From CAZYQW01 sp964649825 (GTDB taxonomy: Bacteria > Planctomycetota > B15-G4 > JADJEK01): 64,000 nt of DNA. How positions within the stretch are numbered: the first letter of the stretch is position 1; every line of letters starts with the position of its first letter. Under the pieces are notes generated by a model that was given only the letters and a program-made list of their open reading frames with translations, did not search any database and was not told the origin of the DNA. Made by a program: the position numbers and the translations under genes. Where the stretch lies: NCBI GenBank assembly GCA_964649825.1, contig CAZYQW010000023.1, forward strand, positions 1-64,000. The letters run 5' to 3'. Of this stretch, positions 46,356-55,647 are shown piece by piece.

Positions 46356-46377
46356 GGGTCGCGGAACTTGGCGACCC
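46356..46377 (+). terminator. GC hairpin between the lipoprotein gene and nuo promoter
   Basis: GGGTCGC (46356-46362) pairs with GCGACCC (46371-46377) around an 8-nt loop. A C-run rather than a T-run follows. It sits 14 bp before the nuo promoter and may insulate the operon. Confidence 0.35.
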
Positions 46378-46390
46378 CCCCAATCCTGAA

Positions 46391-46419
46391 TTGACCCCCC
46401 TGGCCGGGGTCTATATAAC
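46391..46419 (+). promoter_or_regulatory. Sigma70-type promoter of the nuo operon with overlapping palindrome
   Basis: TTGACC (46391-46396), a 17-bp spacer and TATAAC (46414-46419) form a near-consensus promoter, 107 bp before the nuoA start. GACCCC (46393-46398) and GGGGTC (46406-46411) form an inverted repeat that overlaps the -35 box and spacer, a common place for a repressor or activator site. Confidence 0.65.
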
Positions 46420-46525
46420 GCTCGGCTCCAACTCCTACAGAACGAGGTCGGAGAATCACGAGACCCGGGCGCCTCGCACGTGGTGCGGTCGTGGTTTCCA
46501 TTCTCCGGAGAAGCCAAGGGAAGCC

Positions 46526-46906
46526 ATGCTCGCGGTCCAGGAGAGTTCGCCGGTCATCCAGTATGCACCGCTCGTTCCGTACCTCGTCCTCGTCGTCGGG
46601 ATGATCGCCACCCTCATGGTGATCCCGCTCATCCTCGCGAAGACGACGCACGGCCGGGTCAAGGACTCTCCGTACGAGTGCGGCCTCGCTCCGACGGGAA
46701 CCGCGAAGCAGCGATTCTCGATCCACTTCTACCTCGTCGCGGTGCTGTTCATCCTGTTCGACATCGAAGCCGTCTTCCTCTTCCCGTGGGCCGTGTCCCT
46801 GCAGGCGCTTGGTCCGATCGGGTTCTCGGGAGCAGTGGTCTTCGTCGCCGTTCTCGGCGTCGGCCTCGCGTATGCGTGGCGGAAGGGCGTCCTTGACTGG
46901 AACTGA
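46526..46906 (+). CDS. nuoA: NADH-quinone oxidoreductase subunit A
   Basis: NuoA is a small three-helix membrane subunit of complex I. The 126-residue length is standard. Visible are the first helix (YLVLVVGMIATLMVIPLIL), the conserved loop SPYECGLAPTG, then RFSIHFYLVAVLFILFDIEAVFLFPWA, which is diagnostic. The ATG at 46526 is chosen by length and by the hydrophobic start; the open frame extends upstream over the promoter. It overlaps the next gene by 14 bp. Confidence 0.96.
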   Translation: MLAVQESSPVIQYAPLVPYLVLVVGMIATLMVIPLILAKTTHGRVKDSPYECGLAPTGTAKQRFSIHFYLVAVLFILFDIEAVFLFPWAVSLQALGPIGFSGAVVFVAVLGVGLAYAWRKGVLDWN

Positions 46907-48731
46907 CATCAAGAACGTACTCGAGGGCGACAAGGCCCTCGAGGAGCGGTTCGACCATCTCGTCTCGTGCTACCCGCAGAAGCAGGCGGCGCTGATTCCG
47001 GCGCTGCACGCGGTGCAGGACAAGCTCGGCCATCTCCCGGACGAAGCGGTCACGTTCGTCGCACGCTACTTCGACACGACGCCGGCGTACGTCCTGTCCG
47101 TGATCACCTTCTATGACATGTTCCACCGCGAGCCGCGCGGCAAGCACGAGGTCGCGGTCTGCCGCAACCTCGCGTGCCGCGCGACCGGGGGCGAGGACGT
47201 GGTGGCCTGCCTCGAGAGGAAGCTGGGCATCCGCGTCGGCGAGACGTCGGCGGACGGCCTGGTCTCGCTCACGACGTTCGAGTGCCTGGGCGGCTGCACC
47301 GAGGCGCCGATCGTCGCGGCCGACTGGAACTACCTGCGCAACGTCGACACCGCCAAGGCCGAGCAGCTCGTCGACGACCTGCGCGCGGGGAAGCCGGCGC
47401 CGCAGGAGCCGCGCGGCGAGGAGCCGGCCCTCCCGAAGGAAGGGACGCACGAGATCTACCTGACCAAGCGGATGCGCGAGGTCGGCAAGGGCGACCGGCT
47501 CGAGGTGTGGCTCGACGACTACGTGAAGACGAACGGCTACGCGGCGCTGAAGAAGGCGCTCGCGATGAGCCGCGAGGACGTCATCGAGATCGTCAAGGCG
47601 TCCGGCCTGCGCGGCCGCGGCGGCGCGGGCTTCCCGACCGGCGTGAAGTGGGGCTTCATGCCGAAGGAGAGCGGCAAGCCGCACTACCTGGCGGTGAACG
47701 CGGACGAGAGCGAGCCGGGCACCTGCAAGGACCGTCTCCTGATGGAGCGCGATCCGCACTCCATGATCGAAGGCGCGGCGATCGCCGCGTACGCGATCCG
47801 GGCCGAGGCGATCTACATCTACATCCGCGGCGAGTACAAGCACGCGGCCGAGGTGCTCCAGCGCGCGATCGACGAGGCCCGCGAGGGCGGCTACCTCGGC
47901 GAGAACGTGCTGGGCTCGGGCACGAAGATCGAGTGCTACATCACGCGCGGGGCCGGCGCCTACATCTGCGGCGAGGAGACCGCGATGATGGAGTCGCTCG
48001 AGGGGAAACGCGGCCACCCGCGGCCGAAGCCCCCGTTCCCCGCCCAGTCGGGTCTCTGGAAGTGCCCGACCACGGTCAACAACGTCGAGACCCTCTGCAA
48101 CGTGCCGTACGTCGTCCTGAACGGCGCCGAGTGGTATCGGTCGATGGGCAACGAGAAGAGCCCGGGGAACCTCCTCTACCAGGTGTCGGGGCGGGTGAAG
48201 CGGCCGGGCATCTACGAGCTCCCGCTCGGCACGTCCGCCCGCTACCTGATCGAGGAATGCGCGGGCGGAATGCAGGACGGCTACACGCTGGTGGGGTTCA
48301 ACCCGGGTGGCGCGTCGGCCGGCTTCTTCCCGCCATCGATGGTCGACACCGCGCTCGACCACGACACGATGAAGGCGAAGAAGTCGATGCTCGGTACGGG
48401 CGGCATCACCGTCGTCGACGACAAGTTCGGCATGCTCCCGGCCATCGACGCGTTCATCACGTTCTTCGAGCACGAGACGTGCGGCCAGTGCGGTCCGTGC
48501 CGCGAAGGCTGCGCGTGGTCGCACAAGCTGATGCACCGGTTCCTGAACGGAACCGCGAAGGTGGAAGACCTCGACGTCATGCTCGACCTGCTCGACAACG
48601 CGGTCGGCAAGACGATCTGCGTCTATCCGGAGGCGCTCGCCGGCCCGATCCGTCTCGGGATCGAGCACTTCCGCGCCGACTTCGAGCGGGCGGCCCGCCG
48701 TCCCTCGGAAGCAACGACTTCATCCTCCTAA
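46893..48731 (+). CDS. nuoEF: Fused NADH-quinone oxidoreductase subunits E and F
   Basis: One 612-residue frame encodes NuoE (about 1-165) followed by NuoF (about 195-600). The NuoE part has the 2Fe-2S cysteines as C-x4-C (AVCRNLACR) and C-x3-C (ECLGGC). The NuoF part has the FMN/NADH motif GLRGRGGAGFPTG, DESEPGTCKDR, ICGEETAMMESLEG and the 4Fe-4S motif CGQCGPCREGC. The linker (about 165-195) is Pro/Glu-rich. The start is taken as TTG at 46893, which has GGAAGGG upstream; an ATG 21 nt earlier is possible. The product is the NADH dehydrogenase core of complex I. Confidence 0.93.
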   Translation: MTGTDIKNVLEGDKALEERFDHLVSCYPQKQAALIPALHAVQDKLGHLPDEAVTFVARYFDTTPAYVLSVITFYDMFHREPRGKHEVAVCRNLACRATGGEDVVACLERKLGIRVGETSADGLVSLTTFECLGGCTEAPIVAADWNYLRNVDTAKAEQLVDDLRAGKPAPQEPRGEEPALPKEGTHEIYLTKRMREVGKGDRLEVWLDDYVKTNGYAALKKALAMSREDVIEIVKASGLRGRGGAGFPTGVKWGFMPKESGKPHYLAVNADESEPGTCKDRLLMERDPHSMIEGAAIAAYAIRAEAIYIYIRGEYKHAAEVLQRAIDEAREGGYLGENVLGSGTKIECYITRGAGAYICGEETAMMESLEGKRGHPRPKPPFPAQSGLWKCPTTVNNVETLCNVPYVVLNGAEWYRSMGNEKSPGNLLYQVSGRVKRPGIYELPLGTSARYLIEECAGGMQDGYTLVGFNPGGASAGFFPPSMVDTALDHDTMKAKKSMLGTGGITVVDDKFGMLPAIDAFITFFEHETCGQCGPCREGCAWSHKLMHRFLNGTAKVEDLDVMLDLLDNAVGKTICVYPEALAGPIRLGIEHFRADFERAARRPSEATTSSS

Positions 48732-48749
48732 AGGACGTGCGATAAGGCG

Positions 48750-50285
48750 ATGCCCAAGATCACCCTGAACGGGAAGGACCTCGAGTTCGAGCCGGGGCAG
48801 ACCGTCATCGAGGTCGCCACGCAGCACGGCACGACCGTCCCTCACTACTGCTGGCATCCGGCGCTCTCCGTGGTCGCGTCGTGCCGAATCTGCCAGGTCG
48901 AGATCCAGGGGCCGGGACCGAAGCGCCTGGCCACGGCCTGCAACACGCCGTGCGTCGACGGCATGGTCGTCCAGTCGGAGACGCCCTCCGTGGCCAAGGC
49001 GCGCGCCGGCAATCTCGAGGGGCTGCTCCTCAACCATCCGCTCGACTGTCCGATCTGCGACAAGGCGGGCGAGTGCTGGTTGCAGGACTACACCTACGAG
49101 TACGGAGCCGGCGTCGGACGGAACGACTTCCCGCGGCGCAAGCTCGAGAAGCGCGTCGACATCGCCGAGCATGTCCTGCTGGATCAGGAACGATGCATCC
49201 TCTGCACGCGCTGCGTGCGCTTCATGGACGACTACGCGAAGAAGCCGGAGCTGGTCGTGGTCGCGCGCGGCGAGCGGTCGGTGATCGACATCTTCCCCGG
49301 TCAGAAGGTGACGTCCGAGTACCAGGGCAACCTCGCCGACATCTGTCCGGTCGGCGCGCTGACGTTGAAAGAGTTCCGCTTCAAGAACCGGGTCTGGTAC
49401 CTCAATGGAATCGACTCGGTCTGCCCGAGCTGCTCGCGCGGCTGCTCGATCACGCTCGACGTGCGCGACAACGAGCTGAACCGCGTCCGCCCGCGGACGA
49501 ACCCGGACGTCAACGGCTACTTCATCTGCGACGTCGGCCGGTTCGGCCTGCTCGAGGCATACCACCCGCGGAACCGCATCGACCGCGTGACGGTCGACGG
49601 CGCCGACGCCACGCTCCACGCGGCGGCGGCGCGCGCGGCCGAACGAATCAAGGCAAGCGGCACCCTGCTCGTCCTCGCGTCGCCCGACGCCACGAACGAG
49701 GAGCTGTTCCTGTTGAAGCGCATCCTGGCCGAGGCCGCCGGCATCCGGGCGAAGCTCGCGTATCGTGCGGTGCCGAAGGGCGGGGGCGATGGGATCCTGC
49801 AGACCGGTGAGGCCGCGGCCAACGTGGCGGGCCTCGCCCGGCTCGGCTTCGAGGCGCTCGACGACGCCGGGCTGAGGAAGCTGCTCGACGCGGCCGGAGC
49901 CGTGTGGGTGCTGGACGGCCGCGTCGAGGCGCTGGAGCCGCGACCCGACTTCGTGCTCCTCCAGGCGGTGACGTCGGCGCTCGCCGACGACGCCGACGTG
50001 GTCCTTCCCGGCTCCACCGTGGGCGAGAAGGAAGGCACGCTCACGAACTTCGAGGGACGCATGCAGCGGATACGTCCCGCGCTGCGTCCTCCCGCGTCGG
50101 TTCCGGGCGACCTCGCGAGCCTGCGCGCGATCGGTGCCGCGCTCGGCGTCGTCGACCTGCCGCGCTCGCCGGCCGAGGCGTTCATCGCGTTCGCCGATGC
50201 AGAGGGTCGCTCCGACCTGACCCTGGCCGGCCTGCCGCGAAACGGCGTCGCCCTGAACGGCGCCGCGAAGGAGAAGACCTCGTGA
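48750..50285 (+). CDS. nuoG: NADH-quinone oxidoreductase subunit G (short form)
   Basis: NuoG carries electrons from NuoF along iron-sulfur clusters. The N-terminal ferredoxin part binds 2Fe-2S (HYCWHP ... CRICQVE ... ACNTPC). The His-Cys3 and 4Fe-4S segments follow (HPLDCPICDKAGECWLQDY, CILCTRCVRF, CPVGAL). CPSCSRGCSI matches an extra 4Fe-4S site. At 511 residues it is much shorter than the roughly 900-residue E. coli form because the molybdopterin-oxidoreductase-like C-terminus is reduced. It overlaps nuoH by 4 bp (GTGA). Confidence 0.94.
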   Translation: MPKITLNGKDLEFEPGQTVIEVATQHGTTVPHYCWHPALSVVASCRICQVEIQGPGPKRLATACNTPCVDGMVVQSETPSVAKARAGNLEGLLLNHPLDCPICDKAGECWLQDYTYEYGAGVGRNDFPRRKLEKRVDIAEHVLLDQERCILCTRCVRFMDDYAKKPELVVVARGERSVIDIFPGQKVTSEYQGNLADICPVGALTLKEFRFKNRVWYLNGIDSVCPSCSRGCSITLDVRDNELNRVRPRTNPDVNGYFICDVGRFGLLEAYHPRNRIDRVTVDGADATLHAAAARAAERIKASGTLLVLASPDATNEELFLLKRILAEAAGIRAKLAYRAVPKGGGDGILQTGEAAANVAGLARLGFEALDDAGLRKLLDAAGAVWVLDGRVEALEPRPDFVLLQAVTSALADDADVVLPGSTVGEKEGTLTNFEGRMQRIRPALRPPASVPGDLASLRAIGAALGVVDLPRSPAEAFIAFADAEGRSDLTLAGLPRNGVALNGAAKEKTS

Positions 50286-51343
50286 GCGAAACCCAGGTCC
50301 TCCTGATCGCCACCCTCGTCAAGGTGCTGGTGATCTTCCTGCTCGCGGTTCACGTCGTTCCGATCATGGTCGTTCTCGAGCGACGGATCTCGGCGTGGAT
50401 CCAGCTCCGAATCGGCCCGAACCGGGTCGGACCGCTCGGACTCTTCCAGCCGCTCGCCGACCTCGTGAAGTTCCTCGGCAAGGAGGACTTCGTCCCGGCC
50501 CAGGCGAACAAGATCCTGTTCTGGGCTGCGCCGGCGTTGACCGCCATCCCGCCGTTCCTCGTGATGTCGATGATCCCGTTCGCGCCCGCGTTCGTGGTCA
50601 AGGGACAGCAGATCCCGGCCGTGATCGTCGACTCGTCGATCGGCATCCTGCTGGTGCTCGCGCTCTCGTCGCTCACCGTGTACGGCATCGCGATCGGCGG
50701 CTGGTCGTCGAACAGCAAGTACTCCTTGCTCGGCGGGCTGCGGTCGTCGGCCCAGATGATCTCGTACGAGCTCGCGCTCGGGATCTCGGTGCTCGCGGTG
50801 GTCTGCGTGTCCGGCACGCTCAGCCTGACCGAGGTCATCGAGCAGCAGCGGGCGTTCATCGGGTTCGATCCCGCCACCGGCAACTGGGCCGGCTGGAACA
50901 TCTTCGCGCAGCCGTTCGCGTTCATCCTGTTCCTGATCGCGGGTTATGCCGAGACGAACCGCCTTCCGTTCGACCTGCCCGAGGCGGAGTCCGAGCTGGT
51001 CGGCGGCTACCACACCGAGTATTCGTCGACGAAGTTCTCGCTCTTCTTCATGGGCGAGTACGTGGGTATGCTCGGCATCTCGTGCATCGCCGTGATCCTC
51101 TGGTTCGGCGGCTGGCACGTTCCCTACCTCGACAGGCTCGACCTCCCACAGAACGCCTTCGCCGCGATCGGCCTGGCGGCGTTCATGACGAAGGTCGGCT
51201 TCTTCCTGTTCCTCTTCATCCAGGTGCGCTGGACCCTTCCCCGCTTCCGCTACGACCAACTCATGCGGCTCGGCTGGAAGGTCCTGCTGCCGCTCGCGCT
51301 CTTGAACATCCTCGCCACCGGCGCGGTGGTCTCTTGGAGCTGA
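50282..51343 (+). CDS. nuoH: NADH-quinone oxidoreductase subunit H
   Basis: NuoH forms much of the quinone-binding chamber at the junction with the peripheral arm. The 353-residue protein has ERRISAWIQLRIGPNRVGP, QPLADLVKFLGKED, SSAQMISYELALG and ETNRLPFDLPEAESELVGGYHTEYSS, all diagnostic. About eight transmembrane helices are visible. The GTG start overlaps the nuoG stop. The next gene is nuoJ, 5 bp on; nuoI, usually here, is missing. Confidence 0.97.
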   Translation: MSETQVLLIATLVKVLVIFLLAVHVVPIMVVLERRISAWIQLRIGPNRVGPLGLFQPLADLVKFLGKEDFVPAQANKILFWAAPALTAIPPFLVMSMIPFAPAFVVKGQQIPAVIVDSSIGILLVLALSSLTVYGIAIGGWSSNSKYSLLGGLRSSAQMISYELALGISVLAVVCVSGTLSLTEVIEQQRAFIGFDPATGNWAGWNIFAQPFAFILFLIAGYAETNRLPFDLPEAESELVGGYHTEYSSTKFSLFFMGEYVGMLGISCIAVILWFGGWHVPYLDRLDLPQNAFAAIGLAAFMTKVGFFLFLFIQVRWTLPRFRYDQLMRLGWKVLLPLALLNILATGAVVSWS

Positions 51344-51348
51344 CGCCG

Positions 51349-51894
51349 ATGGAACCCGATCCGTCCCTCGTGACCCGAATTGCGTTCTATCTCTTCTCCG
51401 CGATGGCGATCATCTCGTCGCTCGTGGTGGTGGTGAACCGCAACCCGGTGGCCTGCGCGGTCGCGCTGGTGAGCGCATTCCTCGCGGTCGCCGGGCTGTA
51501 CCTGACGCTCGGCGCGACGTTCCTGACCGCGGTTCAGATCCTCGTCTACGCCGGCGCGATCATGGTTCTGTTCCTGTTCGTGATCATGCTCCTGAACCTG
51601 GACAAGGACCCGTTCGGTGTGCCGGGCGTGAGCAAGCTCCTGGGCGCCGTGCTCGCCATCGGGATGATGTTCGCCACCGTGACGTTCCTTGGCGCCTTCG
51701 ATGCTCCGGCCGGCCGGTCGATCCGCGATGGATCCGGCGCCGAGATCGGCAAGACGTTCTTCTCCGACTACCTGTTCCCGTTCGAGATGGCCTCGCTTCT
51801 GCTCCTGGTCGCGATGATCGGTGCGATCGTGGTCGCGAGACGGCACACGCCTGACGAGGACTACGTCGCGACCTACCGCAAGGAGGGTGCGTGA
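51349..51894 (+). CDS. nuoJ: NADH-quinone oxidoreductase subunit J
   Basis: NuoJ is a membrane subunit at the junction of the proton-pumping arm. The 181-residue protein has five hydrophobic helices. The third contains the diagnostic VQILVYAGAIMVLFLFVIMLLNL with the pi-bulge region. Its C-terminal tail (TPDEDYVATYRKEGA) is hydrophilic. It starts 5 bp after nuoH and its stop overlaps nuoK by one base. Confidence 0.95.
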   Translation: MEPDPSLVTRIAFYLFSAMAIISSLVVVVNRNPVACAVALVSAFLAVAGLYLTLGATFLTAVQILVYAGAIMVLFLFVIMLLNLDKDPFGVPGVSKLLGAVLAIGMMFATVTFLGAFDAPAGRSIRDGSGAEIGKTFFSDYLFPFEMASLLLLVAMIGAIVVARRHTPDEDYVATYRKEGA

Positions 51895-52193
51895 TGCCCG
51901 TCACCGACTACTACGTCGTCGCCTCGATCCTGTTCGCGATCGGCGCGGCCGGCTTCCTGACGCGCCGGAACATCCTCGTGATGTTCATGTCGGTCGAGCT
52001 GATGCTGAACGCGGCGAACCTCGTTCTCGTCGCCGCGTCGAGCAGCTTCGACCTCGCGCGCGGCTCGGCGTTCGCGCTGGTCTCGGTGGCGGTGGCCGCG
52101 GCCGAGGTCGGCGTCGGCCTCGCGATCATCATCGCCCTGTTTCGGCTGAAGGCGTCCGTCGACGCGGAAGAGATGACGAACCTGAGCGGCTGA
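51894..52193 (+). CDS. nuoK: NADH-quinone oxidoreductase subunit K
   Basis: NuoK is a three-helix subunit of the proton pathway. The 99-residue protein has GFLTRRNILVMFMSVELMLNAANL with the conserved glutamate in helix 2 and AAAEVGVGLAIIIALFR with the conserved glutamate in helix 3. The ATG at 51894 has AGGAGG 7 nt upstream; a GTG 3 nt earlier is possible. It overlaps nuoJ by one base. Confidence 0.96.
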   Translation: MPVTDYYVVASILFAIGAAGFLTRRNILVMFMSVELMLNAANLVLVAASSSFDLARGSAFALVSVAVAAAEVGVGLAIIIALFRLKASVDAEEMTNLSG

Positions 52194-52224
52194 CGCCGCG
52201 GGTTCGCCGGAGCACCAGAATCCC

Positions 52225-54138
52225 ATGGACGAACAACTCCTCCAGCTCATCGTCCTGACGCCGTTCCTGTCGGTCGCGTTCCTCTTCCTGCTGCGGAAGA
52301 TGCTGCCGAGGATGGCCGCCGGACTCGTCGCCAACGTCGCCGTCCTCGGTCCGTTCGTGGCCGCGTGCGCGCTCGCCCCGAAGGTCGGTGCCGAGGACGC
52401 GATCACCACGCGGCTCGCGCAGTGGATGAAGGGCGACGTCGTCGACGTCGCGCTCTCGTTCCGTCTCGACGCGCTCTCGCTCACCTGGACGCTCGTGATC
52501 ACCGGGATCGGGTTCCTGATCCACATGTACTCGCTCGGGTACATGAAGGGCGACCCGGGCTTCACGCGGTTCTTCATCTACCTGAACCTGTTCATCGGCT
52601 CGATGCTCGTGCTCGTGCTCGGGGACAGCCTGCCGCTCCTCTTCCTCGGCTGGGAAGGCGTCGGGCTCTGCTCGTACCTGCTGATCGGGTTCTGGTACGA
52701 GGACATGGCGAACGCGAAGGCGGGACAGAAGGCGTTCGTCGTCAACCGCATCGGCGACCTCGGCTTCCTGCTCGCGATGCTCCTGATCTTCTGGAAATTC
52801 CACTCGCTCACGATCACCGAGGTGACGTCGCGCGTGGTCGCGATGCACGAGGGCGGCACGCTGCTCATCGGCGACTGGCAGATGACGCTGATCGCGCTGC
52901 TCCTCTTCGTCGGCGCGATCGGCAAGTCGGCCCAGATCCCCCTCTACGTCTGGCTCCCCGACGCGATGGCGGGGCCGACGCCGGTCTCGGCGCTGATCCA
53001 CGCCGCCACGATGGTCACGGCCGGCATCTACATGGTGGCACGCCTGGCCGTGGTGTTCGCGATCTCGCCGGTCGCACAGACGACGGTGGCCGTGATCGGG
53101 GTGGCGACTGCGTTCTTCTCGGCCACGATCGCGCTGCGGCAGCGGGACATCAAGAAGGTCCTCGCGTACTCGACCTGCTCCCAGCTCGGCTACATGTTCC
53201 TCGGGCTCGGCGTCGGCGCCTACCTCGGCGCGGTCTTCCACGTGGTGACGCACGCCTTCTTCAAGGCGTTGCTGTTCCTCGGCGCGGGCTCGGTGATCCA
53301 CGCGATGAGCGGCGAGCAGGACGCGATGAAGATGGGCGGCCTGAAGCCGCATCTGCCGAAGACGCACCTCACGTTCCTCGTTGGGTCGCTCGCGTTGGCC
53401 GGGATCTTCCCGTTCGCCGGCTTCTTCTCGAAGGACAAGATCCTGGCCGAGGCGTTGCTCGGCGGCGGGCTCTTCTTCTGGCTCGGCGTGCTCGGCGTGA
53501 TCACCGCGCTGATGACCGCGTTCTACACCTTCCGCCTCTACCGGATCGTGTTCACCGGCGACGAACGGATCGACGCGCACGCGAAGAGCCACCTGCACGA
53601 GTCCCCGTTCACGATGACGTTCCCGCTGCAGGTGCTCGCGGTCCTGTCGCTGGTCGGCGGCGCCCTCTCCCTCCCCCACTTCATTCACTTCGACTTCCTC
53701 GGCGACTACCTCGGACCAACCTTCGCGGCGGCGCATGAGATCCGGGGACACGCCGTCGAGCACGGCGCGTTCGCCGAGGTCGGGCTGATGCTCTTCTCGC
53801 TCGTGGTCGTGGTCAGCGGCGCGTTCTGGGCGTGGAACAGGTACGCGGACGGACCGGGCGCCGAGATCGAGCGCCCGCGACGAGGCCTGCCGTTCCTCCT
53901 CGAGAACAAGTGGTTCGTCGACGAGCTGTACGCGATCTTCGTGGTCGGGCCGATGCGGGCGCTCTCGCACCTCTCCGGCTTCTTCGACCGCTACGTGATC
54001 GACGGCCTCGTGAACCGAATCACACGGTCGGTCGATTTCCTCGGGGACGCCGTTCGTCGGCTTCAGAGCGGGGTCGTGCAGACGTACGCGCTCGTGTTCA
54101 TCGCCGGCGCGGTCTTCCTCGCCATCTCTCTGCTCTAG
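52225..54138 (+). CDS. nuoL: NADH-quinone oxidoreductase subunit L
   Basis: NuoL is the distal antiporter-like proton pump of complex I. The 637-residue protein has about 16 transmembrane helices, with the signature FLGWEGVGLCSYLLIGFW, the lysine-bearing helix AIGKSAQIPLYVWLPDAMAGPTPVSALIHAATMVTAG and STCSQLGYMFLGLG. A C-terminal amphipathic lateral helix region follows. It is in the normal L-M-N order. Confidence 0.97.
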   Translation: MDEQLLQLIVLTPFLSVAFLFLLRKMLPRMAAGLVANVAVLGPFVAACALAPKVGAEDAITTRLAQWMKGDVVDVALSFRLDALSLTWTLVITGIGFLIHMYSLGYMKGDPGFTRFFIYLNLFIGSMLVLVLGDSLPLLFLGWEGVGLCSYLLIGFWYEDMANAKAGQKAFVVNRIGDLGFLLAMLLIFWKFHSLTITEVTSRVVAMHEGGTLLIGDWQMTLIALLLFVGAIGKSAQIPLYVWLPDAMAGPTPVSALIHAATMVTAGIYMVARLAVVFAISPVAQTTVAVIGVATAFFSATIALRQRDIKKVLAYSTCSQLGYMFLGLGVGAYLGAVFHVVTHAFFKALLFLGAGSVIHAMSGEQDAMKMGGLKPHLPKTHLTFLVGSLALAGIFPFAGFFSKDKILAEALLGGGLFFWLGVLGVITALMTAFYTFRLYRIVFTGDERIDAHAKSHLHESPFTMTFPLQVLAVLSLVGGALSLPHFIHFDFLGDYLGPTFAAAHEIRGHAVEHGAFAEVGLMLFSLVVVVSGAFWAWNRYADGPGAEIERPRRGLPFLLENKWFVDELYAIFVVGPMRALSHLSGFFDRYVIDGLVNRITRSVDFLGDAVRRLQSGVVQTYALVFIAGAVFLAISLL

Positions 54139-54163
54139 GACTCAAGGAAGGACCCATCGGGGC

Positions 54164-55645
54164 ATGGACTTCGAAAGCCACATCCTGTCCTTGATCACCT
54201 TCGCCCCGCTCGTTGCGGCGTTGGTGGTCGCGCTGCTGCCGCGGGGTTCGAACACCGCTCTCAAGGGAACGGCGCTGCTGCTCAGCCTCGCGACCTTCGG
54301 CCTGTCGCTCTTCATCTTCGACGTCGACCCGACGGGCGCGATGTCGTTCGTCGAGCGCCACGAGTGGATCCCGAGCTTCGGCATCTCGTACACGATGGCG
54401 GTCGACGGCATCTCGATGCCGCTCGTGCTCCTCTCGTGCCTGCTCGTGCCGATCGTCATCGCGACGACGCAGAGCATCAAGGACCGCGTCAAGGAGTACC
54501 TCGTCCTGCTCCTGGTGATGCAGACGGGCATGGTCGGCGTCTTCTGCGCCACGGACATCGTGCTCTTCTACGTCTTCTTCGAGCTGACTCTCATCCCGCT
54601 CTACTTCCTGATCGGGATGTTCGGCGGAGCGCGACGGGTCTACGCGGCGTTCAAGTTCTTCTTGTTCACGGCAGTCGGCAGCCTGCCGATGCTGATCTCG
54701 ATCCTCTACCTGTTGTTCCACCACAAACAGACGATGGGGACGTACTCGGCGGCGTTCGACGACCTGCGCGCGCTGACGCTCGACGGGACCACGCAAGCCT
54801 GGGTGTTCGCCGGATTCGCGCTCGCGTTCGCGATCAAGGTGCCGATGTTCCCGTTCCATACCTGGCTCCCCGACGCCCACGTCGAGGCGCCGACCGGCGG
54901 GTCGATCATCCTGGCCGGGATCATGCTGAAGCTCGGCACGTACGGTTTTCTCCGCTTCGGGCTGCCGATCCTCCCCGACGCGGCGAGGCAGTTCGCCGGC
55001 CCGCTGCTCGTGCTCTCCGTGATCGGGATCATCTACGGCGCCTACCTCGCGTGGGCTCAAGACGACCTGAAGAAGCTCGTGGCGTGCTCGTCGGTGAGCC
55101 ACATGGGCTTCGTGATGGTCGGGATCTTCGCGCTCGAGGCGGACGCGATCCGGGGCGCGGTGCTGCAGATGCTGAACCACGGCATCTCGACCGGAGCGCT
55201 CTTCCTCCTCGTGGGCATCGCGTACGACCGCCGTCACAAGCGCGGTCTCGACGACTTCGGCGGGCTCGTGAAAGTAGCGCCCGCGCTCGGGTTGGCGCTC
55301 GTCGTCACGTCGATGTCGTCGATCGGGCTCCCCGGCCTGAACGGGTTCGTCGGCGAGCTCCTCATTCTGCTCGGCGCGTTCAAGACGGTGCCGTACGTCG
55401 CGGGATTGGCCGCGCTCGGTGTGCTTCTCGGCGCGATCTACATGCTGCAGATGGTCCGTCGCGTCTGCTACGGCAAGCCGAACAGCGTCGACGCCGCCAA
55501 CCTCACGGACATGAACACGATCGACAAGCTGGCGTTCCTGCCCCTCGTCGTGCTGATGTTCTGGATCGGGCTCCAGCCCGGCTTCCTCCTCGACCGCATC
55601 GGACCGTCGGTCGACGCGCTCATGACGGCCTTCGGGAACACCTGA
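54164..55645 (+). CDS. nuoM: NADH-quinone oxidoreductase subunit M
   Basis: NuoM is the second antiporter-like proton-pumping subunit. The 493-residue protein has FYVFFELTLIPLYFLIGMFGG with the conserved glutamate, AIKVPMFPFHTWLPDAHVEAPTGGSIILAGIMLKLGTYG and the later VACSSVSHMGFVMVGIF. About 14 transmembrane helices are visible. It starts 25 bp after nuoL and ends 2 bp before nuoN. Confidence 0.97.
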   Translation: MDFESHILSLITFAPLVAALVVALLPRGSNTALKGTALLLSLATFGLSLFIFDVDPTGAMSFVERHEWIPSFGISYTMAVDGISMPLVLLSCLLVPIVIATTQSIKDRVKEYLVLLLVMQTGMVGVFCATDIVLFYVFFELTLIPLYFLIGMFGGARRVYAAFKFFLFTAVGSLPMLISILYLLFHHKQTMGTYSAAFDDLRALTLDGTTQAWVFAGFALAFAIKVPMFPFHTWLPDAHVEAPTGGSIILAGIMLKLGTYGFLRFGLPILPDAARQFAGPLLVLSVIGIIYGAYLAWAQDDLKKLVACSSVSHMGFVMVGIFALEADAIRGAVLQMLNHGISTGALFLLVGIAYDRRHKRGLDDFGGLVKVAPALGLALVVTSMSSIGLPGLNGFVGELLILLGAFKTVPYVAGLAALGVLLGAIYMLQMVRRVCYGKPNSVDAANLTDMNTIDKLAFLPLVVLMFWIGLQPGFLLDRIGPSVDALMTAFGNT

Positions 55646-55647
55646 TC

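Noticed and set aside
46893..48731. Idea that nuoE and nuoF are two genes joined by a sequencing error
   Set aside because: The linker shows no disrupted start site or ribosome site for a separate nuoF, and the frame is continuous with sensible composition; kept as a fusion, with read checking suggested.
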